Part shown: piece by piece, positions 18,301-25,589 of the stretch | Numbering within the stretch: position 1 is the stretch's first letter | How the letters are laid out: each line of letters starts with the position of its first letter | Origin: Sphaeroforma arctica JP610 | Taxonomy: Eukaryota > Opisthokonta > Ichthyosporea > Ichthyophonida | Length of the DNA stretch: 25,645 nucleotides | Direction of reading: 5' to 3' | Assembly: GCF_001186125.1 (NCBI RefSeq) | Contig: NW_014039798.1 | Location: 18,943-44,587, forward strand | The notes under the pieces: generated by a model | Seen by the model: the letters and a program-made list of their open reading frames with translations, nothing else | What the model was told of the DNA's origin: nothing | Databases searched by the model: none | Program-made: the position numbers and the translations under genes

Positions 18301-20271
18301 GAGTAGCATTCTTATTCCTAGCTCGCATAGTGTCTCTATGAACAATTGTCGCTTTAACTTCTAAGCGAGAGTTGCATTCCTATTCCTAGCGCGCAGAGTG
18401 TGTCCAACTATCGCGTTTAGTCGTCGCGGATGTAACAACTTAGTGATACCTACCAGCTTTCCGGGCCACTAAAATTCCATGTACACACTTTGATACTCAT
18501 AGAAATTTACACAAGAGAAGGCAGAAGCAGCTGAGAAACTGAAGGTATGTGTGCATTCGGTGATTGAAAATATTGCACGGTGTTATGACCTCTAGAAGAG
18601 AAGCATGATATATTGTGTTTTAGCGTTTTAGCAATAGGAAAATGAGCTGTTAGCGTGTCATAGCGACTTGCATACCGTGTATCTGACCGCTTCCATATCC
18701 AACGACAACTTCACTGTCTGTATACTGTTATATTCTGCAAACGACAACTCCACTGTCTATATACTGTTATATTCTGATAAGGTGTCGTCCTATAGGATTA
18801 TGAGGGAGATTGCCCATGAGACCTCGTATTCATTTTGCTATTCTTCAGGCACTTTTGCCAGAGATGCGGTCTTCTATGTTTAGACTGCGAGGTTGAGTGC
18901 TAACGCTTTGTTTGCTGTGACATGATCCAGAAATTGAGAGACACCCGAGAGGGATTAGACAAAAAACTGGAGGCTGCACGACAAGACATGTTGGAGAAGC
19001 AACTGGCACATGCGAAGCTGGTTGAGACGGAGAATAGGGTATGTCAACTGCACGCTCACAAACGCGTTCATGCGACCTTACATTGCACAAGGGGCAAACA
19101 GACACGTAGCAGTCTTTAGCATGCGCTGGATAAAACGTATAAAAGTACCGATACTTCCGCCATAGGTGTAGATATCTGCAAGAGCACCAAACTGTTATCC
19201 AGATGTGAATCGCCGATAATATGTGTCATAGCGTTTCATACCAGAGTGAGTTGTTGCAGTATAAATCCGATGCGGATTGCAATTATCAAAAGGCTTACAT
19301 AGATCATTGGATGTGTTGAGCTATGTGCAGATACAGTACATCTCTCTGGCACTCTGAGGTTTATGCATAAGAAATATCAACATTTAGAGGGACGGATGAG
19401 TTGTCCCTAGAGCAACCGATCGCTTTCAGTGTATACAAATACTGATACATGTATTGAGACATCAAAACATTGCCTAAATTGTTCAGTAGTTTCGCCATTA
19501 ACTCAGACACTCGTGAGATTTTACATGGACCCGATTGCAATAAGCGATTCCTAATTTGACATTCAATACGCCAAGTGGCTCAGTTTTTAATATCCCGCGA
19601 GATCATTTCATCAGTTAAGATTAGGACTGAATGCATCTATCTTGCTCTTACCTAACTTCTGCGGATTGAACGTTGCAGCTTACGCTTCTGACGAAGTGCC
19701 TGACAGAGAACGACTTTGGGCAAGCGAGAACAATTGTAAAAGAGTTGCACGACATGGACGCGCCAAAGGTGAGAGTCGATTTCCATCCCGATTTTAGGGT
19801 TTTGTACAACCCTAAAACTCGTATCACTCGTATCCCCACAACTGTACTATGTGTGAGGAGTTCACTTTAGAATCTATTTGTTATAAGCACGTGGTGTGCT
19901 CGTCTATTCCAGTGTTTTTTTTCTTTTGCTCTGTAGTCATTTGTGCAGCTGGAATTAGTACAATGGGCATATGGTGGTAACTCTGTGTCATACGACGAGG
20001 TTTAAGGAGTGGCACTAGATGGTTCTGTGTAATCTTTTGCATAGTATATTACGGTCAAGGTTTGCAACTGAAAATTCTTATAGTCTTGTACTAACGATCA
20101 AATCCGGGAAAAAAAGGTATTTGCTGAGACCCTTTGGTTTTCGTTTTGCAGGAAACACAACAATTGGCTCAGGATCAACTTATTGCGGCACTCGAGAATC
20201 CGTTACTTCAACAGAAAAACACTACAATGGGTGCATTCGCGAGCCTACTTTCCACTTTTGGCATGAGTTGA
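12154..20271 (+). CDS. Ankyrin-repeat/coiled-coil protein, plus-strand paralog (11 exons)
   Basis: Spliced gene of about 383 codons. Exons: 12154-12243, 12646-12747, 13759-13857, 14853-14987, 16862-17077, 18033-18119, 18503-18544, 18931-19038, 19679-19768, 19937-19999 and 20152-20271 (stop TGA). All introns are phase 0. Exons 1-4 (residues 1-142) code four ankyrin-type repeats. Exons 5-8 (about 143-293) are a Lys/Glu/Gln-rich coiled coil. Exons 9-11 form a conserved C-terminal tail. There is no signal peptide or membrane segment, so it is an intracellular protein, probably a scaffold; partner unknown. It is the divergent partner of the minus-strand gene at 1448-10502, alike in domain order and exon lengths. 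The start is supported by A at -3, alignment with the paralog and lack of a better upstream ATG. Intron 6 begins with GC. AATAAA at 20300-20305 could serve polyadenylation. I cannot name the family. Confidence 0.88.
12646..12747 (+). CDS. Exon 2 of the plus-strand gene (second ankyrin repeat)
   Basis: Codes 34 aa, DGWTALHFAASNGHFETIDE plus LLLADDINIQTANH, a clear ankyrin repeat. The acceptor is TGTGTAG after a T-rich tract; the donor is CAT|GTATGT. Confidence 0.95.
13759..13857 (+). CDS. Exon 3 of the plus-strand gene (third ankyrin repeat)
   Basis: Codes 33 aa, HGDTPLHLASMWGHVKCVQV plus LLDHSASMEPKNS. GDTPLHLAS..GH...V..LL matches the ankyrin consensus closely. The acceptor is TCATAG and the donor TCG|GTAAGG. 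Confidence 0.96.
13919..14130. repeat. AT microsatellites flanking an assembly gap
   Basis: (TA)n at about 13919-13957 and (AT)n at about 14085-14130 flank 20 N at 14012-14031. A gtaaggg-type word occurs both at the exon 3 donor (13858) and just right of the gap, and gtagtgtgttg occurs twice left of it. This suggests a locally duplicated or collapsed repeat. Intron 3 of the plus gene. Confidence 0.85.
14853..14987 (+). CDS. Exon 4 of the plus-strand gene (fourth ankyrin-type repeat and linker)
   Basis: Codes 45 aa with NGQTPVDVAGTGSLALGFGR and NAEPERRRLSTI. TPVDVAGTGS and AEPE.RRLS are shared exactly with the minus paralog. The acceptor is CTTTCAG and the donor ATT|GTATGT. Confidence 0.95.
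15350..15424. repeat. TA/TG microsatellite
   Basis: tatg repeats, then (TA)n, then tg repeats, in intron 4 of the plus gene. Confidence 0.9.
15738..15757. repeat. CT microsatellite
   Basis: A run of about nine ct dinucleotides in intron 4 of the plus gene. Confidence 0.85.
15900..15914. repeat. Telomere-like TTTAGGG tract
   Basis: Reads gtttagggtttta, about 1.5 copies, about 90 bp before the 60-bp palindromic array in intron 4 of the plus gene. Confidence 0.6.
16005..16375. repeat. 60-bp tandem array with two palindromes per unit, about 6 units
   Basis: Each unit contains catgttcaagtgaacatg (8-bp arms, 2-nt centre) and aattgtatgc...gcataca(a)tt (about 10-bp arms, about 17-nt loop). The array ends just after a last copy of the first palindrome. 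Since 60 is divisible by 3, an accidental 20-residue repeat is readable on the plus strand. It sits in the 1.87-kb intron 4. Confidence 0.95.
16862..17077 (+). CDS. Exon 5 of the plus-strand gene (coiled coil)
   Basis: Codes 72 aa starting SSLSIDSCPITGQETDIQVI. The later part is rich in K, E, Q and R (RLATLHREKRVLEKAKADQQ...) and helix-forming. The acceptor is TTTGCAG and the donor GAG|GTACGG. The open frame continues into a TG-rich intron, which I exclude. Confidence 0.92.
17085..17280. repeat. TG-rich tract
   Basis: Imperfect tgtgtttatttgtgtctgtg-type repeats just inside intron 5 of the plus gene. Open in two frames only because T and G dominate. Confidence 0.85.
17396..17489. repeat. 17-bp direct repeat pair
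   Basis: gtgacgcagcggactag occurs at about 17396 and again at about 17473, 77 bp apart, in intron 5 of the plus gene. Confidence 0.8.
17710..17729. repeat. Telomere-like TTTAGGG tract
   Basis: Reads tttagggtttagggttta, nearly three copies, in intron 5 of the plus gene. Confidence 0.9.
17865..18032. repeat. 26-bp minisatellite running into a splice acceptor
   Basis: Unit with core cacgcttgttaaactcacac, about 6 copies. The last copy is interrupted only by the tag acceptor of exon 6, so the acceptor lies in repeat DNA without a good pyrimidine tract. Confidence 0.9.
18033..18119 (+). CDS. Exon 6 of the plus-strand gene (coiled coil, GC donor)
   Basis: Codes 29 aa, VLAKQLSDKKDAFNRETRSQ plus KIIMEAKRK. 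The acceptor is CTCGTAG. The donor reads AAG|GCATGT, a GC-type donor otherwise agreeing with the GTATGT consensus of this locus. The minus counterpart is also 29 aa with a GT donor. Confidence 0.87.
18125..18405. repeat. 68-bp minisatellite, about 4 units
   Basis: tctatgaacaattgtcgctt recurs at about 18131, 18199, 18267 and 18335, a strict 68-bp period. It begins 5-10 bp after the GC donor of exon 6. Confidence 0.95.
18503..18544 (+). CDS. Exon 7 of the plus-strand gene (42-nt microexon)
   Basis: Codes KFTQEKAEAAEKLK. The acceptor is CTCATAG and the donor AAG|GTATGT, phase 0. Same length as the minus paralog microexon. Confidence 0.85.
18701..18778. repeat. 39-bp direct repeat, 2 units
   Basis: aacgacaactccactgtct and atactgttatattctg recur at a 39-bp spacing in intron 7 of the plus gene. 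Confidence 0.85.
18931..19038 (+). CDS. Exon 8 of the plus-strand gene (coiled coil)
   Basis: Codes 36 aa, KLRDTREGLDKKLEAARQDM plus LEKQLAHAKLVETENR. L..KLE.....LE.QL gives a heptad-like pattern. The acceptor is GATCCAG and the donor AGG|GTATGT. Confidence 0.92.
19679..19768 (+). CDS. Exon 9 of the plus-strand gene
   Basis: Codes 30 aa, LTLLTKCLTENDFGQARTIV plus KELHDMDAPK. DFG.A..I...LHD..APK is shared with the minus paralog. The acceptor is GTTGCAG with a CTAAC branch-like word about 28 nt upstream; the donor is AAG|GTGAGA. Confidence 0.92.
19792..19817. repeat. Inverted telomere-like hairpin
   Basis: TTTTAGGGTT, six spacer bases (ttgtac), then AACCCTAAAA: a perfect 10-bp inverted repeat of the telomere-like motif, 24 bp after the exon 9 donor. 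Confidence 0.92.
19937..19999 (+). CDS. Exon 10 of the plus-strand gene
   Basis: Codes 21 aa, SFVQLELVQWAYGGNSVSYD plus E. The acceptor follows an excellent pyrimidine tract (ttttttttcttttgctctgtag). The donor is GAG|GTTTAA, weaker than the others; reading through it meets a stop at once, so splicing is needed to reach exon 11. Confidence 0.78.
20152..20271 (+). CDS. Exon 11 (last) of the plus-strand gene
   Basis: Codes 39 aa, ETQQLAQDQLIAALENPLLQ plus QKNTTMGAFASLLSTFGMS and a TGA stop. The acceptor is TTTTGCAG. The first 15 residues match the minus paralog; the end is longer and hydrophobic-tailed. Confidence 0.87.
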   Translation, partial: ETQQLAQDQLIAALENPLLQQKNTTMGAFASLLSTFGMS

Positions 20272-21080
20272 AATGATAGACTTTTGTGCAACGTGGAGTA
20301 ATAAACAAAATCAGACATTGTCTACCAAGGTAGTTGACTATGCACAATGCTTAGAAAACTATATCGATTCGCACAAGAAGCCAGCGTACTTGATGTTGCA
20401 AGATCAATTACCAAATCTCTGCATCCTCCTTTCCAAAATCAGAATGTCTAGAAAGTGCTAGCTCTTGTGCCAACTTGATTACGAGTTATCTGATTTAAAA
20501 ATCCTTCCCAAAATTTCGAACGTCAAAATGCGATTCTTCAAAGAACACATGGACAGTCATAGCCTTCCAAACGTTTAATACAGAAGGCTATGTGGCAGTA
20601 TATACCATATACCAATCTAAGACGAAATCAGTATGAACAACTATTCCAACAGCAAATTATAGGTCTTCACTTTTTTTTACTAAAAATCAGTCCAACAGAG
20701 AATAGAAAACTAAATTTATTTTTTTAAAGGTCGTCACCTAGTGTAGACGACAGAATACAGAGGTAGCTTTACTATTCGATAGATAGTATGCATCAAGGTG
20801 TTTTTCCATTCCCACGACGACTCGAATTGTTTCCCCTGTAGACTCGTGAGACTTGTCAAGATAGCATGCGTGGTTGTCTGCAAGTGAAATTATGAACTAT
20901 CTCGAATTGACAACTGTATCACCGTAGTATTTCATAAGACACGTATTTATGTCCATATTTCAGCAGTCTATCCGCCTTACGGTTTGAGTGCCGTATACTT
21001 GGAATCGAGGCTTGTTCCCGCACATAAGTGATACAGGAACTCTAATTGGACGGGTTCACTGGTCGAGCTTCGAGAAATTT
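20272..21080. other. 3' flank of the plus-strand gene
   Basis: AATAAA at 20300-20305, 29 bp past the stop, is a plausible polyadenylation signal. The rest is A/T-rich and holds nothing I recognise. Confidence 0.45.
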
Positions 21081-21980
21081 GAGATGAACTGCCACTGTAG
21101 GTAGATATGCTTTATTTTGAGGTTACTGACGCTTCTGCTGTGACCAGATTCTTTAGTCAGGTGCGGTCTCCTACAAAAGGCACATACGCAACATGAACTT
21201 TATCTCTGTATTTTTATGTGGCAAGAAGTGCCACTGTAGGTAGAGGTGCCTTGTGTACAGGTTACCGGCGCTTCTGCTGTGAAAAGTGAGTCTAGCCAAG
21301 AGCAGTTTCTCTCAAAACAGACACATACCGCAACATAAAATTTCACTCTGTATTAAACTATGTATGTTGTACCTCTGTCGGCAGAAATACTTGGTTGTAA
21401 CGTTACTGGCGTTAATGCTGTGACCCAAGTATCTAGCTAAATGCAGTCTCTCCAAAAAAATGTCACATACGCAATATGAACTTGCACTCTGTATTAAACT
21501 TGACATGAACTGCCACTGTCCGTAGATATACTTAGCCTTAAGGTCACTGACATATCTGCTGTGTCCCAGCCAGGCGCAGTTCCTCCAAAAAGAAAGGCAT
21601 ATACGCAACCTGGACTGTCACTCTGTAATAAGTTTGACATGAAGTGCTATAGTATCCAGTCAAGTGTAGTCACTTCCAAAAGAGGATAGTCTTTCCAAAA
21701 AAAAAAAGACATATACGCAACCTGGACTGTCACTCATGTAATAGGTCGGACATGAAATGCTATAGGATCCAGTCAAGTGTAGTCACGTCCAAAAGAGGCA
21801 CATAGGCAATATAAACTTTCACTCTGTATTAAATTTGACAAAGTGCCACTGCCGATAAAGCTATCTTATCTTAAGGATACTGGCGCTTCTGTTATGACTA
21901 GAGTATCTAGCCAAGCGCAGTCTCTCACAAAAGTAGCACATACACATCATGTACTTTCACTCTGTATTGCTTATTGTTTT
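21081..21980. repeat. Degenerate satellite with a period of about 140 bp, about 7 units
   Basis: Landmarks tgccactgt, gcttctgctgtga, cacatacgcaacatgaact and cactctgtattaaa recur in fixed order. Unit starts near 21091, 21230, 21371 and 21511 are about 140 bp apart; later units at about 21645, 21758 and 21844 are shorter and deleted. Units are clearly diverged. Confidence 0.9.
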
Positions 21981-23137
21981 CCGCAGTGGTCCTCTTCACC
22001 ATATGTGGTGATTGAATGTCTATTATCGTGCCTGATTTACTATGCTATCCCTGTTTGATGCACGATAGCAATATGGTGGTCGACTAATCAGGTTGGACGG
22101 ATGCTGTATCACTACATGCAAATTAATTAACCCTGATGTCGCTTTCGGCTATTCTAAAAACACCGACAACATAGTTCTGTCGCTCAGTACTTGTAGGCTT
22201 GAATCTTCGGGACTTTTGACAGGTCTTGGAAAAATGCCACGACTTCTTGAAAATCATATCCCAAGCAATGTGACGCAAATTGCTATAATATTCAGCGCCA
22301 GGTAATGCCGAATATTATACTTCAGCACATTATTTTCGTGGAGCACTGGATTTGGACTTGTGTCGGGTGCGAACATTTGCATTATTTTCTCCTCTTATAA
22401 GTCCCCTGCATACGCAAATACTTTTGAATAAATTTAAGCTACATAGCATTGTGGCGTCATACGCAAGGCGCAATTCTGTTTCAGGGGTTTGCTCCAGTAC
22501 ATGGTACATATGCAGAAGTTTAAGTAAGAGCTGTGCACTTTATTTTTGCTTGTCGCACTGAATTTGATACCGACTGACTGTGAACTATTTTTTTTCATGA
22601 AAAGCTCAGATATATATCCAGCATCCACTTTATATTACTCAAGTAGTACCAATGTAATAGCAAGTAAGAAAAACATGACACTCAGGAGTGATCCTGCATG
22701 TATGCGGATGTAGATACAATCGTAATATCTGTGACAAACGTATTTACAGACATATCTTCACACTAACAAATCTCAGCAATTTCAAATAATCGTATATACA
22801 TGGGTAACCACAGTATTGTGCGATGTCCTGCAAACCATTCATCTCTGGTGCTAACGCATGGTAAACTTGGTGTATTCTTTGAAAAGCTCGGGTAAACGTA
22901 CGGTGGGGAATGTGATATGTATTATGTCTGTGGAGTATCAGTACTAAGACACAATATTGACTAGCAGTAGTACATATTATTTGATAAGTTAAATTTCGCG
23001 CTCAATAATGCACAATAAAACATTCGATACAGATGAGTTCAGATAGATATTACGCTAATCGATATGATAACTATTCTGCTGGAGTGGTTATCAGCAGTAA
23101 TACACGATCTTGACAAGCAGTTGTTTATATTCTCTAG
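21981..23137. other. Non-genic stretch
   Basis: Short reading frames at 22093-22305 and 22352-22561 show no motif. The only structure I see is a 9-bp inverted repeat (ataatattc / gaatattat) at 22285-22318. Confidence 0.5.
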
Positions 23138-23570
23138 GGTTCTAAATCACGTACTTCACAGCACAGTTGGGCATCCGAATCAGATGATGAGGACAACGGA
23201 GCAGGAAAAGCTTTTACCCGCCGTTACTGGAATTTGGGTAAAACACATTCTAAACTAGAAACCAGTATAAAAACTAAAGGTTCAGCTGAAGTCTTGTTTC
23301 TACCAAAAGCTAAAGCTTCAGGAGCACAAGCTAAATCCGCTAAAGCTGTAGCAGCACAAACACGAGTAGCTAAAGCTGCTAAGACTGATGCCAAGAAGGC
23401 AAAGTCGAGTACAGTCAAGACTTCTATAGTCGCAGGCTTCTAGTTTCTAGTTTAGAATATGTTGTACCGGGATTCCGGTAACAGCGGGTAGAAGCATTTC
23501 CCGCTCTATTGTCCTCATCGTCTGATTCGGGCGCCCAACTGCGCCGCGAAGCACGTGATTTAGAACTCTA
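23138..23570. repeat. Inverted duplication with arms of about 124 bp
   Basis: The arm at 23138-23261 matches the reverse complement of 23444-23570 with about 20 differences (about 84% identity by eye), around a 182-bp spacer. At least two frames are open across both arms, one reading VLNHVL and LLPAVTGI, another SWA(S/P)ESDDEDN. I cannot say which was coding. Confidence 0.9.
23234..23443 (+). CDS. Lys/Ala-rich reading frame between the inverted arms
   Basis: The frame open into the left arm continues through the spacer as a Lys/Ala-rich sequence (KAKASGAQAKSAKAVAAQTR...AKAAKTDAKKAKSS). It resembles histone H1-type or nucleic-acid-binding tails in composition only. It probably belongs to the same decayed element as 23447-24272. 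Not identified; no start codon I would trust. Confidence 0.3.
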   Translation: MGKTHSKLETSIKTKGSAEVLFLPKAKASGAQAKSAKAVAAQTRVAKAAKTDAKKAKSSTVKTSIVAGF

Positions 23571-24272
23571 AAGCTCTTGTTCAGTAGCTCGCTTGGAGAC
23601 ATCCGTCGATCTCCAGTTTGTATGATTTTCATTGATTTATCATAACTAGAGCTAGGAGTCTTCTGGTTCTCGAATTGCTTGGGGCTTTGTATTTCTGCAG
23701 AGCTGCCCGCTAATGTACTTTGAGTCTTTGAAAGTTTAAGAGTTGACTCCCTATCACTTTCTGAGATTAGTGATTGTTGACCTTTAGAGGACTTACAATG
23801 AGGTACCTGTAAAGGTTGACCCTCATCAGTATTTGGATCCACATCAGTATTTGGATCTATATCTATTGACTGTGTTTCAACTTCTAAAGTTGGTCCAGCT
23901 TCAGTGTTCTTTGAAGAACTAGCAGCCGCTTTAGATCTGCTACGTGTAAGGCTTTGGCTCTTTACTTCTCTTCAGGAGATGTATCCATTACTGGATTAGG
24001 TGCTGTAGAAGCACTTGTTGCATTAGCAACTTGCGATATTAATGAAACATCGGGTGCTGTAGAAGCACCTGTTACTTTAGTAACCTCTGCTTTTTGAGAA
24101 GCACTTGCTTTTTTAGAAGCGTCTTTTGTCTTAGAAATTTTAAAAGATCGAACGCTTGATTCGCTTTCGCGGGTGTGCTGCCGGAAGCTTCGCTGGCTTC
24201 TTCTTTACGGTCTGCCTCTTAGGAGGCATGCTTCAAAATGAAGAAGCTCAGGACAAGCCCCTCGCTTTTATA
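23447..24272 (-). pseudogene. Decayed coding region of an unclassified element, with TATA box
   Basis: Read right to left, a TATAAAAG box (24265-24272) lies about 36 bp before an ATG at 24227-24229. That ATG opens a very basic N-terminus (MPPKRQTVKKKPAKLPAA). Ala/Ser/Thr/Lys-rich, apparently disordered sequence follows, then SESDRES- and SPSELL-containing stretches, ending in the right arm of the inverted duplication. The region is broken, with a few breaks, and I treat it as a fossil. The basic start could be a nuclear-localisation or nucleic-acid-binding tail. The family is unknown; a gag-like protein of a retroelement is one possibility, a decayed host gene another. Confidence 0.4.
24265..24272 (-). 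promoter_or_regulatory. TATA box
   Basis: TATAAAAG on the minus strand, 36 bp before the ATG at 24227-24229. With usual spacing, transcription would start within about 10 bp of that ATG. Confidence 0.5.
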
Positions 24273-24289
24273 CTATTTTTGATATCTGA

Positions 24290-24620
24290 ATATCCTTAGT
24301 CTACTATGAAGTAGACTATATAGATTCATCTAACGTACTAATACACTATAGTAAATGAAGCTGATTCTAAAATCGCACGTAAGTGCAATTTGTAAATCGG
24401 CACGGAAGTGGTTATGTATTATAGTAGCTTTATTTATGGTTGAATCATAAAATTTCTCTACGTATTAGTAGCAACTATAATATCACACGTAAGTGCTTTA
24501 CCTATAATAACAGCTTTAAAGCTATTAATAAATTAACACGTAAATGTAAATTTATCAATTTTGACACTTATGAAAGTGTTTGTATCAATATACTAATATA
24601 TTGATTTAGATTCTAAAATC
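24290..24620. repeat. Cluster of short palindromes
   Basis: Includes tagtctac...gtagacta around 24298-24319, gcacgtaagtgc near 24377, related acgtaagtgc and acgtaaatgt words near 24487 and 24538, and acacttatgaaagtgt near 24565. The stretch is A/T-rich and non-coding, upstream of the TATA box at 24265-24272. Confidence 0.6.
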
Positions 24621-25034
24621 TATAGAACATTTTAAAAAAGTGCGTTTCTATTTACTAGTTACTTCAAAGTATATAGTAAAAGACTGAGGCCTTAATCAGG
24701 AGGCATTCGACTTGAGTCCCAGCCTTCATCGGTATTTTATTAAAAGAATTTTCCAAGGACAATTCATGAAGTTTTATTGGCTTATCCAAATTATTTATTC
24801 AGTTTCCAATTCACGAGTGCGGAATTTTCAAAACAATCCAGAAAACAATTTACGTGTTCATATAATTGTCAATGCCGCCCAAATACTCCAGAGGGAGACC
24901 AAAGTAGTAATTGAACGAGAATACTCCTCAGGGCCTCAGGCTTCCACACATACATATTCCAAAAAAAAAAATCCAGCAATTTTAAAATTTTAAGGTATTC
25001 TATTGGTGTATACAAATTTAGAATTCTATAAATA

Positions 25035-25123
25035 AATCCATTTTGCAAATTCTTTTGCAATTCTTCCAAAGAATTGAGGTCCCAAATTGATTGAAAAATC
25101 AAAAAGAATTTGCAAAATGGATT
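25035..25123. repeat. 22-bp perfect inverted repeat
   Basis: The 22 bases at 25035-25056 (core atccattttgcaaattct) are the exact reverse complement of 25102-25123, around a 45-bp spacer. Part of the arm (tttttgcaaattcttt) recurs near 25196-25211, and a ggtgcg word lies near 25153 and 25216. Confidence 0.93.
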
Positions 25124-25268
25124 TTCAAATTGATTTTAGAGAAAAATTTCGCGGTGCGGGAAATATTTTATGAAGATTTCTAAAGAATTGAATTCTTTTT
25201 GCAAATTCTTTGAGCCGGTGCGAATAGTCTTAAAAAGGAATAAACATAAATAACCTTCAACATTTATA

Positions 25269-25589
25269 CTATGATTCATCTCGTATAGGGATAATATTAT
25301 TTATTTCAAAAATGGCAAGTGGTTCAGGAAAGATTGATGGGAAGAAGTGGTCAGTAAATTCCCGTTTGAAGCTTGGGCCAAGTGAGTCGACAATGGAAGA
25401 TATGTGCTGAGTCAATTCGGGCCGGTGTTGACAAAACACTGTTACTATCGAATGTTCCATATATTCGCTTGCTGACCTACTAAGTAGAGTACCCACCTCT
25501 GTGGTACGGATCGGGTCTGTGCCGTGTAGTGCCGCGGAATGGGTTAGTGCAGAGTACGAAATACCGAGAAGGATCAGGTTATCCGTCAT
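25269..25589 (-). CDS. Unidentified 106-aa reading frame at the window edge
   Basis: Starts MTDNLILLGISYSALTHSAA and ends FEINNIIPIRDES. The frame is open for a few codons before the ATG, so this may be part of a larger product reaching beyond the window. The mix of hydrophobic and polar residues looks protein-like. DNLILLG.SY..L loosely recalls capsid-like (gag) regions of tyrosine-recombinase retroelements, but the match is too weak to assign. It lies near other element remnants. Confidence 0.35.
   Translation of the reverse strand: MTDNLILLGISYSALTHSAALHGTDPIRTTEVGTLLSRSASEYMEHSIVTVFCQHRPELTQHISSIVDSLGPSFKREFTDHFFPSIFPEPLAIFEINNIIPIRDES

Noticed and set aside
18518-18544. A 27-nt version of exon 7 starting after AAGAG
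   Set aside because: The upstream acceptor at 18501-18502 gives 42 nt, keeps the frame, has a better acceptor, and matches the 42-nt exon of the paralog.
22093-22561. Two plus-strand frames of about 70 aa
   Set aside because: No recognisable motif and no repeat, promoter or splice support.
24680-24720. tRNA- or SINE-like box (ttcgacttgagtccc)
   Set aside because: No matching acceptor stem, anticodon arm or A box could be found around it.
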